A DNA stretch of 64,000 nucleotides from NCBI RefSeq assembly GCF_013391405.1, contig NZ_JACBFD010000002.1, positions 1 through 64,000 on the forward strand, in the 5' to 3' direction. The notes under the pieces are model-generated. The model saw only the letters and a program-made list of their open reading frames with translations, was not told the origin of the DNA and did no database searches. Position 1 is the stretch's first letter, and each line of letters begins with the position of its first letter. This stretch comes from Staphylococcus sp. GSSP0090 (lineage in GTDB: Bacteria > Bacillota > Bacilli > Staphylococcales > Staphylococcaceae). Both the position numbers and the translations under genes were made by a program. Below, piece by piece: positions 18,226 through 28,041 of the stretch.

Positions 18226-19155
18226 ATGTATAAATTAGCACAACGTGATCTTTGGACTGGAAGAATTGATAGTGAAACGGATGAATCACAATTTAGGCAC
18301 TTTCAAACTATAAATTTTCGTAATATTGAAGAAGATGACAGTGAGTCACGTCAAGGTGTAGGTATACTAGGGTACGCGGTGGATAAAGGTGTTGAATTAA
18401 ATAAAGGGCGTATCGGTGCAAAAGAAGGCCCAAATGCCATTAAAAAAGTGTTTGCCAATCTACCAGTGATTAGACAATGTAATATATATGACTATGGCAA
18501 CGTTGAACATGATCATGACAGTTTAGAGGAAACACAACAAGAATTTGCACATTACGTTGCTAAGTCTATAAAAAGACATAATCAAACATTCTTGCTTGGT
18601 GGTGGACACGATATTGCATATGCACAATATTTAGGTACAAGAGAGGCATATCCTAACGCTTCGATTGGCGTCATTAATATAGATGCGCACTTTGATACAC
18701 GAGAAGAGTCAGGTTCAACATCTGGCACAAGCTTTAGACAAATACTTGAAGAAGATGAAAATACAGACTATCTTGTATTAGGTATACAACAAGGTGGCAA
18801 TACACGCGCATTATTTGATTATGCCGAAGCAAAAGGTATCGGTTATGTGTATTCAGAAGAATTGCTTCACCAAATTTCTCCTCCAATCAAAGATAAGGTG
18901 GAACGTTTTGTACATGACCATGATGTTATCATGTTTACAATTTGTATGGATGTGATTGATAGCGCATTTGCGCCTGGTGTTAGTGCCAATGGCGTGCTTG
19001 GTTTATCGCCACATATCGTACTTGAATTAGCTAAACGCATCATTCCAAACGAAAAAGTTCCAACAATTAGTATTGCTGAAACAAATCCTAAATATGATGT
19101 AGATAATAGAACCGCCAAATTATCTGCTAATTTCTTACATCATTTTATTCTTTAA
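18226..19155 (+). CDS. hutG: Formimidoylglutamase (histidine degradation)
   Basis: A 309-residue ureohydrolase of the arginase family that cleaves N-formimidoyl-L-glutamate to glutamate and formamide, the last step of one histidine-degradation route. Binuclear Mn ligands are in place: GGGHDIAYAQY (near residue 126), INIDAHFDTRE (~150) and MDVIDSAFAPGVSANG (~243). The ribosome binding site AAAGGAGGAG is strong. Its 3' end overlaps the 3' end of the opposing LysR gene by 11 bp, and its terminator lies inside that gene. A cre-like site sits upstream. hutU and hutI lie beyond the regulator. Confidence 0.93.
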   Translation: MYKLAQRDLWTGRIDSETDESQFRHFQTINFRNIEEDDSESRQGVGILGYAVDKGVELNKGRIGAKEGPNAIKKVFANLPVIRQCNIYDYGNVEHDHDSLEETQQEFAHYVAKSIKRHNQTFLLGGGHDIAYAQYLGTREAYPNASIGVINIDAHFDTREESGSTSGTSFRQILEEDENTDYLVLGIQQGGNTRALFDYAEAKGIGYVYSEELLHQISPPIKDKVERFVHDHDVIMFTICMDVIDSAFAPGVSANGVLGLSPHIVLELAKRIIPNEKVPTISIAETNPKYDVDNRTAKLSANFLHHFIL

Positions 19156-20020
19156 AATTCCAATAATTAACACATTGTTCAATGAAAGAAAGCACACGTG
19201 ATGAGTGCTTTCTTTTTTTTAGATAATTAATATAGATAGAACGACTTAATTTAGGTTGAATATCTAATGCATCTAAATCTTTAGCATTAAATGATTGATA
19301 ATAGACTCTTGGTATCACAGCATATCCTAACCCTCTATGGACAAAGTTCGTAGCAGCTTCAAATCGATCCGCTTCGATAATGATATTAGGATGTAAGTTC
19401 ATACGATTAAAGTAGTCATCTAAGTGTTTACGCACTTGAGATCCTTTAGTTGGTAATATTAATGGTAAGGATGCAATGGAGGTCGTATGTGAATGTGGAA
19501 AAGCATTTTTAGGAGTGATCAATACATACGACTCCTCATATAAAGGTTTAGATTCAATATCATCATGATTTATTTGTTCGTTCGTGAAAGCAACGTGATT
19601 TTCAAAGTTAATAAGCAATTCAAAGATTTTAGTTTGATCATGAATTTCAGATACAAGGTAAGTTTGGTCTGGAAATTGTTGTGCATGCGTCGATAGTATT
19701 TGAGAAATCCATTGGTTCGTCGATTCTAGAATAGATATTTTAATTTTAGGCGCATGTCCCATATTGAGGTCATACATTTTTTCAATCGTTTGATGATAAT
19801 TTTGTATCAGTTGTTGTGCGTAATTGTAAAAATGAATTCCTTTTTCAGTGATTTTAATATCTTTGGTCGTACGCATAAATAGATCGTAACCTAGATCTGC
19901 TTCCATTTTTTTAATAGTTGTGGTAAGTGAAGGTTGACTAATATGTAAAAAGTTGGCTGCTTTCGTAAAGCTATTATATTTAACTACGGCAACAAAGTAT
20001 TCTAATTGTATGATTTTCAT
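19145..20020 (-). CDS. LysR family regulator of the hut locus
   Basis: A 291-residue LysR-type regulator. The N-terminal winged helix-turn-helix is clear (LEYFVAVVKYNSFTKAANFL, then ISQPSLTTTIKKMEADLG and LFMRTTKDI), followed by a linker helix and a two-lobed effector-binding domain. It is divergent from the transporter-hutU-hutI operon and convergent with hutG, so it probably activates histidine use in response to histidine or urocanate (inference from context). The start lies behind AAGGAGG. A perfect ATAGTTT-A-AAACTAT dyad in the divergent region is a plausible LysR box. Confidence 0.85.
   Translation of the reverse strand: MKIIQLEYFVAVVKYNSFTKAANFLHISQPSLTTTIKKMEADLGYDLFMRTTKDIKITEKGIHFYNYAQQLIQNYHQTIEKMYDLNMGHAPKIKISILESTNQWISQILSTHAQQFPDQTYLVSEIHDQTKIFELLINFENHVAFTNEQINHDDIESKPLYEESYVLITPKNAFPHSHTTSIASLPLILPTKGSQVRKHLDDYFNRMNLHPNIIIEADRFEAATNFVHRGLGYAVIPRVYYQSFNAKDLDALDIQPKLSRSIYINYLKKRKHSSRVLSFIEQCVNYWNFKE
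19185..19218 (+). terminator. hutG terminator inside the lysR coding region
   Basis: An 11-bp perfect stem (AAAGAAAGCAC 19185-19195, GTGCTTTCTTT 19205-19215) with eight Ts, about 30 nt after the hutG stop. It falls within the last 25 codons of the opposite-strand regulator gene. Confidence 0.85.
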
Positions 20021-20049
20021 AATTAAGAACCTCCTTGAATCAGATGTTT

Positions 20050-20064
20050 ATAGTTTAAAACTAT
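20050..20064. promoter_or_regulatory. Candidate LysR-type operator
   Basis: ATAGTTTAAAACTAT, a perfect 7+7 palindrome with the T-N11-A form of LysR boxes, in the ~140-bp divergent region between the regulator and the YjiH-hutU-hutI operon. Confidence 0.5.
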
Positions 20065-20161
20065 CAATGATTAGTTTATTTATATTGGTAGTCTATATAA
20101 TAACATATTATACTTGTCAATATAGAGGGAGATGTACTTTCGTTAAAGGGGCGTGAAGTAC

Positions 20162-21436
20162 ATGTGGAAGTTTTTTGTTTATAGTTTGATAGGTATCATA
20201 TTTTTCTTTGTACCAATTTCGATTAATGGTCAATCGACAATTATGATTGATCATATTGTGCAATGGATTACAGCACTTGTGTATCCAGTATTGCCATATT
20301 ATGTTTTTATTTTAATCGTTATTGGTGCAGTACATCCTTTTATTAATAAAAAATGGAATAAAACGAAAACAGATATGATATTCAGCTTTTTTAAAATCGT
20401 TGGTGTATTTATCGCGTTTATGGTTCTTTTTAATATTGGTCCAAGTTTTGTATTGAAAGAGAGCATTGGTCCATTTCTATACGAAAAGTTAGCTATACCA
20501 TTAAGTGTTCTGATACCAGTAGGAGCCGTATTCTTATCTTTTCTAATTGGCTTTGGATTATTAGAATTCATTGGTGTTATTTGCAGACCCATTATGCGAC
20601 CAATATTTAAAACACCTGGTAAATCTGCGGTCGATGCCGTCGCTTCGTTTGTTGGTAGTTATTCAATAGGCTTATTAATCACAAACAGAGTTTATAAAAA
20701 TGGTGGTTATACGCATAAAGAGGCTGTTGTTGTTGCGACTGGGTTTTCAACAGTATCTGCTACATTCATGATTATTGTAGCAAATACGTTAGGTATCATT
20801 GAGCATTGGAATTTGTATTTTTGGTTTACACTTGCAGTTACTTTTATTGTAACTGCTATTACCGTACAGCTCCCACCTATAAGATTTGAGAGAAATAGTA
20901 CATATCAGAACCAACCATATCAAGAAGAAATTCGAAGAGAAATGCCTTTATTAAAAGAATCATGGTTAGAAGCAAAATTAGCCGTTGCGCGTTCTAAGAC
21001 GTTAATTGAAAATGTAGTGGAAAACCTAAGAGATGGTGTCACAATGACGATTGCGATTTTACCTTCAATCATGTCTGTTGGCTTTTTAGGACTCATTGTG
21101 GCTGAATATACACCAATTGTTGAATATATTGCATATGTATTTTATCCATTTATAAGTATATTTCCTGTACAAGATGTTGCGGTATTAGCACAAGCATCAA
21201 CCATTTCTGTAGTTGAAATGTTGTTACCAGCAGCCATTGCACAAACGGCTGATTTAGCAACTAGATTTACTGTTGCAGTATTGAGTGTATCGGCAATTAT
21301 ATTCTTTTCAAGTGTTGTTCCAGTAATTCTCTCCACTGAGATAAAAATTTCAGTCGGTAAATTAGTGCTTATTTGGTTCGAAAGAGTAGTGCTTACATTG
21401 CTTATTACCATACCGTTCGCACTATGGATTTTTTAG
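20162..21436 (+). CDS. YjiH family membrane transporter, first gene of the hutUI operon
   Basis: A 424-residue membrane protein with about ten hydrophobic segments and the nucleoside-transporter/FeoB-gate-type motif CRPIMRPIFKTPGKSAVDAVASF. It matches the YjiH group. Position directly ahead of hutU and hutI suggests it imports histidine or urocanate; that is inference. I choose the ATG ten nt behind AAAGGGG; the GTG three codons earlier touches the Shine-Dalgarno sequence. hutU starts 49 bp downstream. Confidence 0.8.
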   Translation: MWKFFVYSLIGIIFFFVPISINGQSTIMIDHIVQWITALVYPVLPYYVFILIVIGAVHPFINKKWNKTKTDMIFSFFKIVGVFIAFMVLFNIGPSFVLKESIGPFLYEKLAIPLSVLIPVGAVFLSFLIGFGLLEFIGVICRPIMRPIFKTPGKSAVDAVASFVGSYSIGLLITNRVYKNGGYTHKEAVVVATGFSTVSATFMIIVANTLGIIEHWNLYFWFTLAVTFIVTAITVQLPPIRFERNSTYQNQPYQEEIRREMPLLKESWLEAKLAVARSKTLIENVVENLRDGVTMTIAILPSIMSVGFLGLIVAEYTPIVEYIAYVFYPFISIFPVQDVAVLAQASTISVVEMLLPAAIAQTADLATRFTVAVLSVSAIIFFSSVVPVILSTEIKISVGKLVLIWFERVVLTLLITIPFALWIF

Positions 21437-21485
21437 CTATTGTTAAACAAAGGATAAGTTTATTAAAAACAAGGAGTGATTTTTC

Positions 21486-23150
21486 ATGAGAAAAATAGAA
21501 GCAAAAAGAGGTTTAGACATTGAATGTAAAGGTTGGGAACAGGAAGCTGTACTTAGAATGTTGTATAACAATCTTGACCCAGAAGTAGCTGAACGTCCTG
21601 AAGACTTAGTCGTTTATGGAGGCATAGGTAAAGCAGCGCGTAATTGGGAAGCATTTGAAGCAATTGAAGAAACATTACGTTCATTAGAAGCGGATGAAAC
21701 AATGTTAGTACAGTCTGGCAAACCCGTTGCTGTATTTAAAACACATGAAGAAGCACCACGTGTATTAATATCTAACTCAGTGCTCGTGCCGGAATGGGCA
21801 AATTGGGATCATTTTAATGAATTAGACAAAAAAGGCTTAATGATGTATGGACAAATGACAGCAGGAAGTTGGATATACATCGGTTCGCAAGGTATTGTAC
21901 AAGGTACTTACGAAACCTTTGGAGAGCTTGCGAATCAACATTTTAATGGCAAATTAAATGGTACGGTCACGTTGACTGCAGGTTTAGGCGGTATGGGTGG
22001 CGCTCAACCACTAGCTGTTACAATGAATGGTGGGGTTGTTATTGGCGTAGATGTTGATGAAACACGTATTGATAAACGTATAGAGACACGTTATTGTGAC
22101 ATTAAAACACATGATTTAGATGAAGCTTTACGTTTGGCTGATGAAGCACGTGAAAAAGGGGAGCCACTTTCTATCGGTTTAGTAGGTAATGCAGTCGATA
22201 CGCATAAAGCCATATTAGATAAAGAATTTAACATTGATATTGTGACAGATCAAACGAGCGCACATGATCCATTAAATGGTTATGTACCACAAGGCTATTC
22301 TTTAGAAGAAGCGAAAGCCATACGTGACAAAGACCCAAAACAATACGTTAAAGAAGCACAAGCGTCTATGAGAAAACATGTTGAACTGATGCTTGAATTC
22401 CAAAAAAATGGTGCAGTCGCATTTGATTATGGTAACAATATCAGACAGGTTGCATTTAATGACGGATTAGAAAATGCATTTGATTTCCCTGGTTTTGTTC
22501 CCGCTTATATTCGTCCACTATTCTGTGAAGGTAAAGGACCGTTTCGTTTTGCGGCATTAAGTGGAGATCCGAAAGATATTGAACGTGCAGATGAAGAAAT
22601 GAGAAAGATTTTCCCAGAGAATGAAAAATTAATTCGTTGGTTAGATTTGGCACAAGAGAAGATTGCGTTCCAAGGTTTACCATCACGTATTGCCTGGTTA
22701 GGTTATGAAGAACGTGCAAAAATGGGCTTAGCATTAAATAAACTCGTAAGAGATGGAGAAATTTCTGCACCTATTGTTATTGGTCGAGATCATCTTGATT
22801 CTGGTTCAGTTGCGAGTCCGAATCGAGAAACTGAAGGTATGAAAGATGGATCTGATGCAGTCGGTGATTGGGCGATATTAAATGCTTTAATAAACACTGC
22901 AGCAGGTGGTTCTTGGATTTCATTCCATCACGGTGGTGGTGTTGGTATGGGTTATTCTTTACATGCAGGTATGGTTGTTGTAGCAGATGGTTCAGAACGT
23001 GCCGACAGAAGATTAGGACGCGTATTAACGACAGATCCGGGTATGGGTGTTGTAAGACATGCTGATGCTGGATACGAGTCTGCTATTAATGTTGCAAAAG
23101 AAAAAGGAATTAAAATCCCAATGATTACAAGTAAAGGAGACAAATCATGA
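21486..23150 (+). CDS. hutU: Urocanate hydratase
   Basis: A 554-residue NAD+-dependent enzyme converting urocanate to imidazolone propionate, second step of histidine degradation. Strongly conserved blocks are visible: [15 protein letters not shown], the NAD-binding [15 protein letters not shown] (near residue 165), [40 protein letters not shown] and the C-terminal [18 protein letters not shown]. Ribosome binding site AAGGAGTG. It overlaps hutI by ATGA, so the two are translationally coupled. No hutH (histidase) is present in the window; staphylococci often carry it elsewhere. Confidence 0.97.
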   Translation: MRKIEAKRGLDIECKGWEQEAVLRMLYNNLDPEVAERPEDLVVYGGIGKAARNWEAFEAIEETLRSLEADETMLVQSGKPVAVFKTHEEAPRVLISNSVLVPEWANWDHFNELDKKGLMMYGQMTAGSWIYIGSQGIVQGTYETFGELANQHFNGKLNGTVTLTAGLGGMGGAQPLAVTMNGGVVIGVDVDETRIDKRIETRYCDIKTHDLDEALRLADEAREKGEPLSIGLVGNAVDTHKAILDKEFNIDIVTDQTSAHDPLNGYVPQGYSLEEAKAIRDKDPKQYVKEAQASMRKHVELMLEFQKNGAVAFDYGNNIRQVAFNDGLENAFDFPGFVPAYIRPLFCEGKGPFRFAALSGDPKDIERADEEMRKIFPENEKLIRWLDLAQEKIAFQGLPSRIAWLGYEERAKMGLALNKLVRDGEISAPIVIGRDHLDSGSVASPNRETEGMKDGSDAVGDWAILNALINTAAGGSWISFHHGGGVGMGYSLHAGMVVVADGSERADRRLGRVLTTDPGMGVVRHADAGYESAINVAKEKGIKIPMITSKGDKS

Positions 23151-24385
23151 ACGATTTAATTATTCAAAACATTAAAGAATTAATTTTACCAAAATCTACT
23201 GAACGCCCATTAAAAGGAAAAGAATTAGATGAGCTAAATATTATAGAAAATGGAACTGTTGTCGTTAAAGACGGCAAAATTGTGTACTCAGGTGCGCATA
23301 CAGATGCCTATGAAGCAGCTGAAACAATTGATGCAACGGATAAAGTGGTTTCCCCATCATTGGTTGAAGCACACACACATCTTGTTCATGGAGGTTCACG
23401 TGAACATGAAATGTCTCTTAAAAGACAAGGTGTTTCCTATTTAGAAATTCTTGAACAAGGCGGTGGGATCTTATCTACAGTTGAAGCTACACGTAAAGCT
23501 ACAGAAGAAGCTTTGTTTAAGAAGGCGGAACAGAATTTATTGACGATGATGAAACATGGCGTTTTAGCTGTTGAGAGTAAAAGCGGTTATGGTCTAGATA
23601 AAGAGAATGAACTCAAACAATTGCGAGTATCTAATCGCTTAGCTGAAAAATATAACTTAGATATGAAACACACTTTCCTTGGTCCACATGCCGTACCTAA
23701 AGATGCTGAGTCTAATCAAGCCTTTCTTCAAGAAATGATTGATTTATTACCTGAAGTTAAACCGTATGCTGATTTTGCAGATATATTCTGTGAAACAGGT
23801 GTGTTTACGGTTGAAGAATCAAGAAAATACATGGAAGCAGCGAAAGCATTAGGTTTTGATGTGAAAATTCATGCAGATGAAATTGACCCATTAGGTGGTT
23901 TAGAGTTAGCTATAGATGAAAACGCAATTTCTGCAGATCATCTTGTAGCGTCAAGTGCAAAAGGTAAAGAAAAACTTAAAAATAGCGACACTGTCGCCGT
24001 GTTGCTACCTGGTACGACATTCTATTTAGGAAAAGAATCCTATGCAGACGCACGAGGGATGTTAGACAATAATGGTGCAATCGCTATTGCGACTGATTTT
24101 AATCCTGGTAGCTGTGTAACAAATAATCTACAACTGGTCATGTCGATTGCTGCCTTGAAATTGAAACTATCGCCAAATGAAATTTGGAATGCAGTGACAG
24201 TTAATGCAGCTAAAGCAATTGATATTGATGCAGGTACAATCAATCAAGGGGATAAAGCCAATATTGTTATTTGGGATGCGCCTAACCATGAATATATACC
24301 TTATCACTACGGTATCAATCATGCTGAAAAAGTTATTAAAGACGGTAAAGTGTTGATTGATAATCGCATCAATTTAGTACAATAA
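23147..24385 (+). CDS. hutI: Imidazolonepropionase
   Basis: A 412-residue amidohydrolase-superfamily metalloenzyme that opens 4-imidazolone-5-propionate to N-formimidoylglutamate. Metal-site and substrate motifs: [16 protein letters not shown] (near residue 75), [14 protein letters not shown], the FLGPHAVP segment, [12 protein letters not shown] (~245) and [14 protein letters not shown] (~318). The start overlaps the hutU stop, with AAAGGAG inside the end of hutU. It supplies the substrate of HutG on the other side of the regulator. It is followed by a dispersed palindromic repeat region. Confidence 0.96.
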   Translation: MNDLIIQNIKELILPKSTERPLKGKELDELNIIENGTVVVKDGKIVYSGAHTDAYEAAETIDATDKVVSPSLVEAHTHLVHGGSREHEMSLKRQGVSYLEILEQGGGILSTVEATRKATEEALFKKAEQNLLTMMKHGVLAVESKSGYGLDKENELKQLRVSNRLAEKYNLDMKHTFLGPHAVPKDAESNQAFLQEMIDLLPEVKPYADFADIFCETGVFTVEESRKYMEAAKALGFDVKIHADEIDPLGGLELAIDENAISADHLVASSAKGKEKLKNSDTVAVLLPGTTFYLGKESYADARGMLDNNGAIAIATDFNPGSCVTNNLQLVMSIAALKLKLSPNEIWNAVTVNAAKAIDIDAGTINQGDKANIVIWDAPNHEYIPYHYGINHAEKVIKDGKVLIDNRINLVQ

Positions 24386-24426
24386 TTTGAATGAAGCAAC
24401 GTACTAAGATGAGTTATGAAAGAAAT

Positions 24427-24592
24427 CTGAGATATAAATTTATATCTCAGACGCTTTACCATTTAGGCAGTAGATGACTGAATTGAAAATGCGCTTATAT
24501 CAAGCTTTTTTCAATCCTAGTCATCCTTGCCGGGGTGGGACTACGAAATCAATTTTAGAAAATTTGATTTCTGTCCCACTCCCTTTTTTATT
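24427..24592 (-). repeat. Dispersed intergenic repeat, copy A
   Basis: Read on the minus strand this begins GGGAGTGGGACAGAAATC, forms a GTGGGAC...GTCCCAC hairpin, and continues GGCAAGGATGACTAGG, then TTTTCAATTCAGTCATCTAC. The same blocks occur in the same order in copy B at 62237-62462 on the plus strand. The outer end holds a perfect 24-bp palindrome (24427-24450). The hairpin at about 24533-24580 with a T tract on the plus strand may also end hutI transcription. Confidence 0.75.
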
Positions 24593-24658
24593 AGGCAGAG
24601 TTGATTAAATATTTTGATAATTATGATACCATGTAGTTAAAGCAATTTGGAGGTAACA

Positions 24659-25837
24659 ATGAATGTGCGTCACATAAATTATTTTAGACAGTGGCATGGA
24701 GCATTAGTCACCAATATGCTTACAGGTATTTTGCTAGCACTCGCATTACTACCCGGTGCAATTGCATTTTCTTTTATTGCAGGTGTGAGTCCAACCATAG
24801 GCATGTTAAGTACCGGACTGATGATGTTAGTTATCAGTATTACTGGCAATCGAACATTAATGGTATCAGCACCAAGTAGTGGTGTTTCTTTAGTTGTAGC
24901 ACCACTTATGTCAAGTCATGGCATGTCCGCTGTCATATTAGCTACGTTGTTTATGGGAATGATACAAATTGTGATGGGACTGTGCCGAATAAATAAATTA
25001 TTAGACTATGTTCCCACAGGTGTAGTTATCGGTTTTATGAATGCGTTAGGTGTATTGTTATTTACATCGCAACTAAACAATATATTTAATATTTCAAATG
25101 CGACCTATGTCATAGCGGTGGCATCTTTTTTAATTATTTGGTTATCGCAACGATATATCAAATTTATGCCAGCGCCATTAATTGCAATTATTATTTTAAC
25201 GATTTGTGCATGGTTCATTAAACCAGACATTGTATATGTGCATCATTTGGCATCGTTACATATCGATATACCAATGTTGTCATTTCCAAATGCAATGTAT
25301 GATATGGACATCGTGAGTATTGCATCATTATATGGACTGACAATGGCAATTGTTGCCGTTGTGCAAACGACATTGACAGCACGTATGATGGATGGCGTCA
25401 CTGCTACGACTAGTGATAAAAATAAAGAAACGATAGGACAAGGTATTGCAAACGCAGTCGTTGCATTATTTAGTGGCTATGGCGGTAGCGCACTTGTGGG
25501 GCAATCGCGATTTAATGCAGCGATGGGTGCGACATCGAGGATATCAACACTGATTACAGGTGCTTTTTTACTCATCAGCTTATTTGTATTTGGCGATATT
25601 ATTGGTCAAATACCAATGGCTGTATTGGCATCGGTATTAATAACGATTTCACTTAATACATTCGATAGAAGAACGATTTCATTTATCAAAATAGCACCTA
25701 TAAAGCACGCATGTATCGTTATGTTTACAATGTTGATCATTTTAAGCACAAATAATTTAGCAGCTGGTGTGGTCATCGTTACCATATTATATTATTTAGT
25801 TAAGCGTTTTAAAAATAAGAAAGGACGTGACATATAA
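24659..25837 (+). CDS. SulP family anion transporter without STAS domain
   Basis: A 392-residue membrane protein of the SulP (SLC26) family. The family hallmark region is LLPGAIAFSFIAGVSPTIGMLS (near residue 33) followed by APSSGVSLVVAPLM; AIVAVVQTTLTARMMDG and GYGGSALVGQSRFNAAMGATSRISTL lie in the C-half. It ends right after the last membrane helix with KRFKNKKGRDI, so the C-terminal STAS domain of ordinary SulP proteins is missing. The start lies behind GGAGGT. Its stop codon overlaps the start of the amidohydrolase gene (TAATG). Sulfate is the default substrate, but the coupled gene hints at an organic anion. Confidence 0.82.
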   Translation: MNVRHINYFRQWHGALVTNMLTGILLALALLPGAIAFSFIAGVSPTIGMLSTGLMMLVISITGNRTLMVSAPSSGVSLVVAPLMSSHGMSAVILATLFMGMIQIVMGLCRINKLLDYVPTGVVIGFMNALGVLLFTSQLNNIFNISNATYVIAVASFLIIWLSQRYIKFMPAPLIAIIILTICAWFIKPDIVYVHHLASLHIDIPMLSFPNAMYDMDIVSIASLYGLTMAIVAVVQTTLTARMMDGVTATTSDKNKETIGQGIANAVVALFSGYGGSALVGQSRFNAAMGATSRISTLITGAFLLISLFVFGDIIGQIPMAVLASVLITISLNTFDRRTISFIKIAPIKHACIVMFTMLIILSTNNLAAGVVIVTILYYLVKRFKNKKGRDI

Positions 25838-26961
25838 TGCCACAATATGAAGATTACATAAATTGGAGAAGAACATTTCATCAATATCCAGAACTATCAG
25901 ATGCTGAATATGAAACAACAAAACGTATCAAACGCATCTTAGCATCATATGATATTAAAGTTTTAGATTTACCATTAGAAACAGGACTTGTCGCAGAGAT
26001 TGGACAAGGTGATCAATTAGTCGCAGTTAGAACAGATATAGATGCATTACCAATAAATGAGCAAGTAAAACATGAATTCACTTCGACAAATGCAGGAACG
26101 ATGCATGCTTGTGGACACGATATTCATATGGCTAGTGTGCTCGGTGTCGCAGTGAGATTAAAAGAAATAGAAAATCAACTCAATGGACGTGTACGCATTA
26201 TTTTTCAAGCTGCAGAAGAATTGGGCCATGGTGCAGTAAATGTAGCTAATACAGGTGCCATTGATGGCGCGAAAGCTGTGTTAGGCTATCATAATTATCC
26301 TACGTTAGATATTGGAGAATTTATGGTTAAATCAGGTGTGGTCACATCTTCTGTAGACCGTTTTGAATATAAAATTAAAGGTAAAGGTGCGCACGCTGCT
26401 AAACCTGAACAAGGTAATGATCCAATGATTGTATTGGGACAGTTAATTAATAGTGTTCAATCTATTGTGAGTAGAAATTTATCAGCGTTTGATAATGCAG
26501 TTGTTACCATTGGAGAAGTATCGTGTGGAAACACATGGAATGTAATTGCGGACGAAGCCTATGTGCAAGGTACAGTAAGAAGTTTTGATGAAGAAAAACG
26601 AGTACTGATTGAAGAAAGATTAAGAGCAATTGGAAGCGGTCTTGCTGAAGCATTTGGTGTAGAAATTGAAACGGCTTATCATCGCTTACCTGGTGCTGTG
26701 GTGAATGATGAACAATTAACAAATGATGCAATAGAAACTGCTAAGGAAGTGGGTTACAATGTCAGTGTAATGGAGGAACCGTTAACCATTGGTGAAGATT
26801 TTTCTGGTTTTTCTAATAAATATCCAAGCGTATTTGTCTTTATTGGTTCCAATAGTGAATATGATTTACATCATCCAAACTACGATCCAGATGAACGTAT
26901 TTTAGAAAAAGTACCTGACTATTTTGTTACTTTCGTACAAAAATTATTAAAGGAAAATTAA
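25837..26961 (+). CDS. M20 family amidohydrolase / N-acyl-amino acid hydrolase
   Basis: A 374-residue zinc-dependent M20D-type hydrolase (IlvA/AmaA/IAA-amino acid hydrolase group). Typical residues are present: RTDIDALPINEQ, the metal-binding MHACGHDIHMA (near residue 88), the catalytic AAEELGHGA (~128), YHNYPTLDIGEF, the dimerisation lid with GKGAHAAKPEQGNDPM, and a C-terminal GEDFSGFSNKYPSVFVFIG with the last metal ligand. It probably cleaves N-acyl or N-carbamoyl amino acids. Its ATG overlaps the SulP stop codon, so the two proteins are co-translated and may act on one substrate. Confidence 0.88.
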   Translation: MPQYEDYINWRRTFHQYPELSDAEYETTKRIKRILASYDIKVLDLPLETGLVAEIGQGDQLVAVRTDIDALPINEQVKHEFTSTNAGTMHACGHDIHMASVLGVAVRLKEIENQLNGRVRIIFQAAEELGHGAVNVANTGAIDGAKAVLGYHNYPTLDIGEFMVKSGVVTSSVDRFEYKIKGKGAHAAKPEQGNDPMIVLGQLINSVQSIVSRNLSAFDNAVVTIGEVSCGNTWNVIADEAYVQGTVRSFDEEKRVLIEERLRAIGSGLAEAFGVEIETAYHRLPGAVVNDEQLTNDAIETAKEVGYNVSVMEEPLTIGEDFSGFSNKYPSVFVFIGSNSEYDLHHPNYDPDERILEKVPDYFVTFVQKLLKEN

Positions 26962-27042
26962 AGCAATCTGATTAAATTATGTATTAAACAATAGAAATGT
27001 TGGGTATTTAATCATTAGTTCATAATTTAAGGAGTGTTCATA

Positions 27043-27924
27043 ATGGCAGGTCAAGATCCAAGAACTAAATTTTCAAATAAAGATTTTCCGAAACAAGAAC
27101 AACCAGTTCCCGGTTTGCAGAGTAAATTAGATCCAAAACCGGATTGTGGTGAAACATCTTATACCGGTTATGGTCGTTTGAAAAATTATAAAATGCTAGT
27201 TACTGGTGGTGATTCTGCTATAGGCAGAGCGGGAGCTATTGCTTATGCGAAAGAAGGCGCAGATGTAGCAATTAATTATCTTCCGTCAGAACAAGAAGAT
27301 GCTGAAGAAGTACAACAAGTCATTGAAGCGGCAGGAAGAAAAGCTGTCTTAATTCCAGGTGATATTAGAGATGAACAATTTAATTATGACTTAGTTGAAA
27401 CAGCCTATAAAGAACTTGATGGTTTAGACAATGTAACCATTGTTGCTGGCCACCAACAATATAGAGATAGCATAAAAGGTTTTGACACAACTTCGTTTTC
27501 AGAAACATTTGAGACAAATGTTTATCCAATATTTTGGACAGTTCAGAAAGCGATAGATTATTTACAAGCGGGTGCAACGATTACACTGACATCGTCTGTT
27601 CAAGGTTATAATCCGAGTCCAATCTTACATGATTATGCGGCTTCAAAAGCTGCGATAATTTCATTAACGAAAAGTCTTTCTGAAGAACTCGGTGCAAAAG
27701 GCATTCGTGTGAATTGTGTAGCGCCAGGGCCATTCTGGTCACCATTACAAATTTCTGGTGGACAACCGCAATCCAAAATCCCGAATTTTGGACAAAAAGA
27801 AGTATTGAGAAGAGCTGGTCAACCCGTGGAATTATCAGGCATATATGTACACTTAGCAGCTGAAGAATCTAGTTACACAACAGGTCAAGTATACGGTGTG
27901 ACTGGTGGTACACAGTTAGACTAG
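27043..27924 (+). CDS. SDR family oxidoreductase (general-stress type)
   Basis: A 293-residue short-chain dehydrogenase with a ~45-residue N-terminal extension rich in Lys, Gln and Pro, as in Bacillus YhdF/YdaD stress-type SDRs. The NAD(P) site TGGDSAIGRAGAIAYA starts near residue 52, followed by VNVTIVAGHQQ-like NAG-replacement sequence, the catalytic serine in TSSVQGYN, the YAASKAA tyrosine/lysine motif and the NCVAPGPFW loop. Start chosen at the ATG nine nt behind AAGGAG. Single gene; the substrate is unknown. Confidence 0.85.
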   Translation: MAGQDPRTKFSNKDFPKQEQPVPGLQSKLDPKPDCGETSYTGYGRLKNYKMLVTGGDSAIGRAGAIAYAKEGADVAINYLPSEQEDAEEVQQVIEAAGRKAVLIPGDIRDEQFNYDLVETAYKELDGLDNVTIVAGHQQYRDSIKGFDTTSFSETFETNVYPIFWTVQKAIDYLQAGATITLTSSVQGYNPSPILHDYAASKAAIISLTKSLSEELGAKGIRVNCVAPGPFWSPLQISGGQPQSKIPNFGQKEVLRRAGQPVELSGIYVHLAAEESSYTTGQVYGVTGGTQLD

Positions 27925-27967
27925 GTTATGTGAAGCCTTTGTTTTAATATGAAGAAGTGTGATATAG

Positions 27968-28015
27968 GCGGGACTGAGAGATCAAAGTAATCTTTGGTTT
28001 CTGTCTCGCTTTTTT
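27968..28015 (+). terminator. Terminator of the SDR gene
   Basis: GCGGGAC...GTCTCGC outer stem with further internal pairing (27968-28009), then TTTTTT. The GGGAC...CTGTCTCGC design is shared with the dispersed intergenic repeats. It lies 26 nt before the next gene. Confidence 0.75.
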
Positions 28016-28041
28016 CTTATTTTTAAAAGGAGTATATATAA

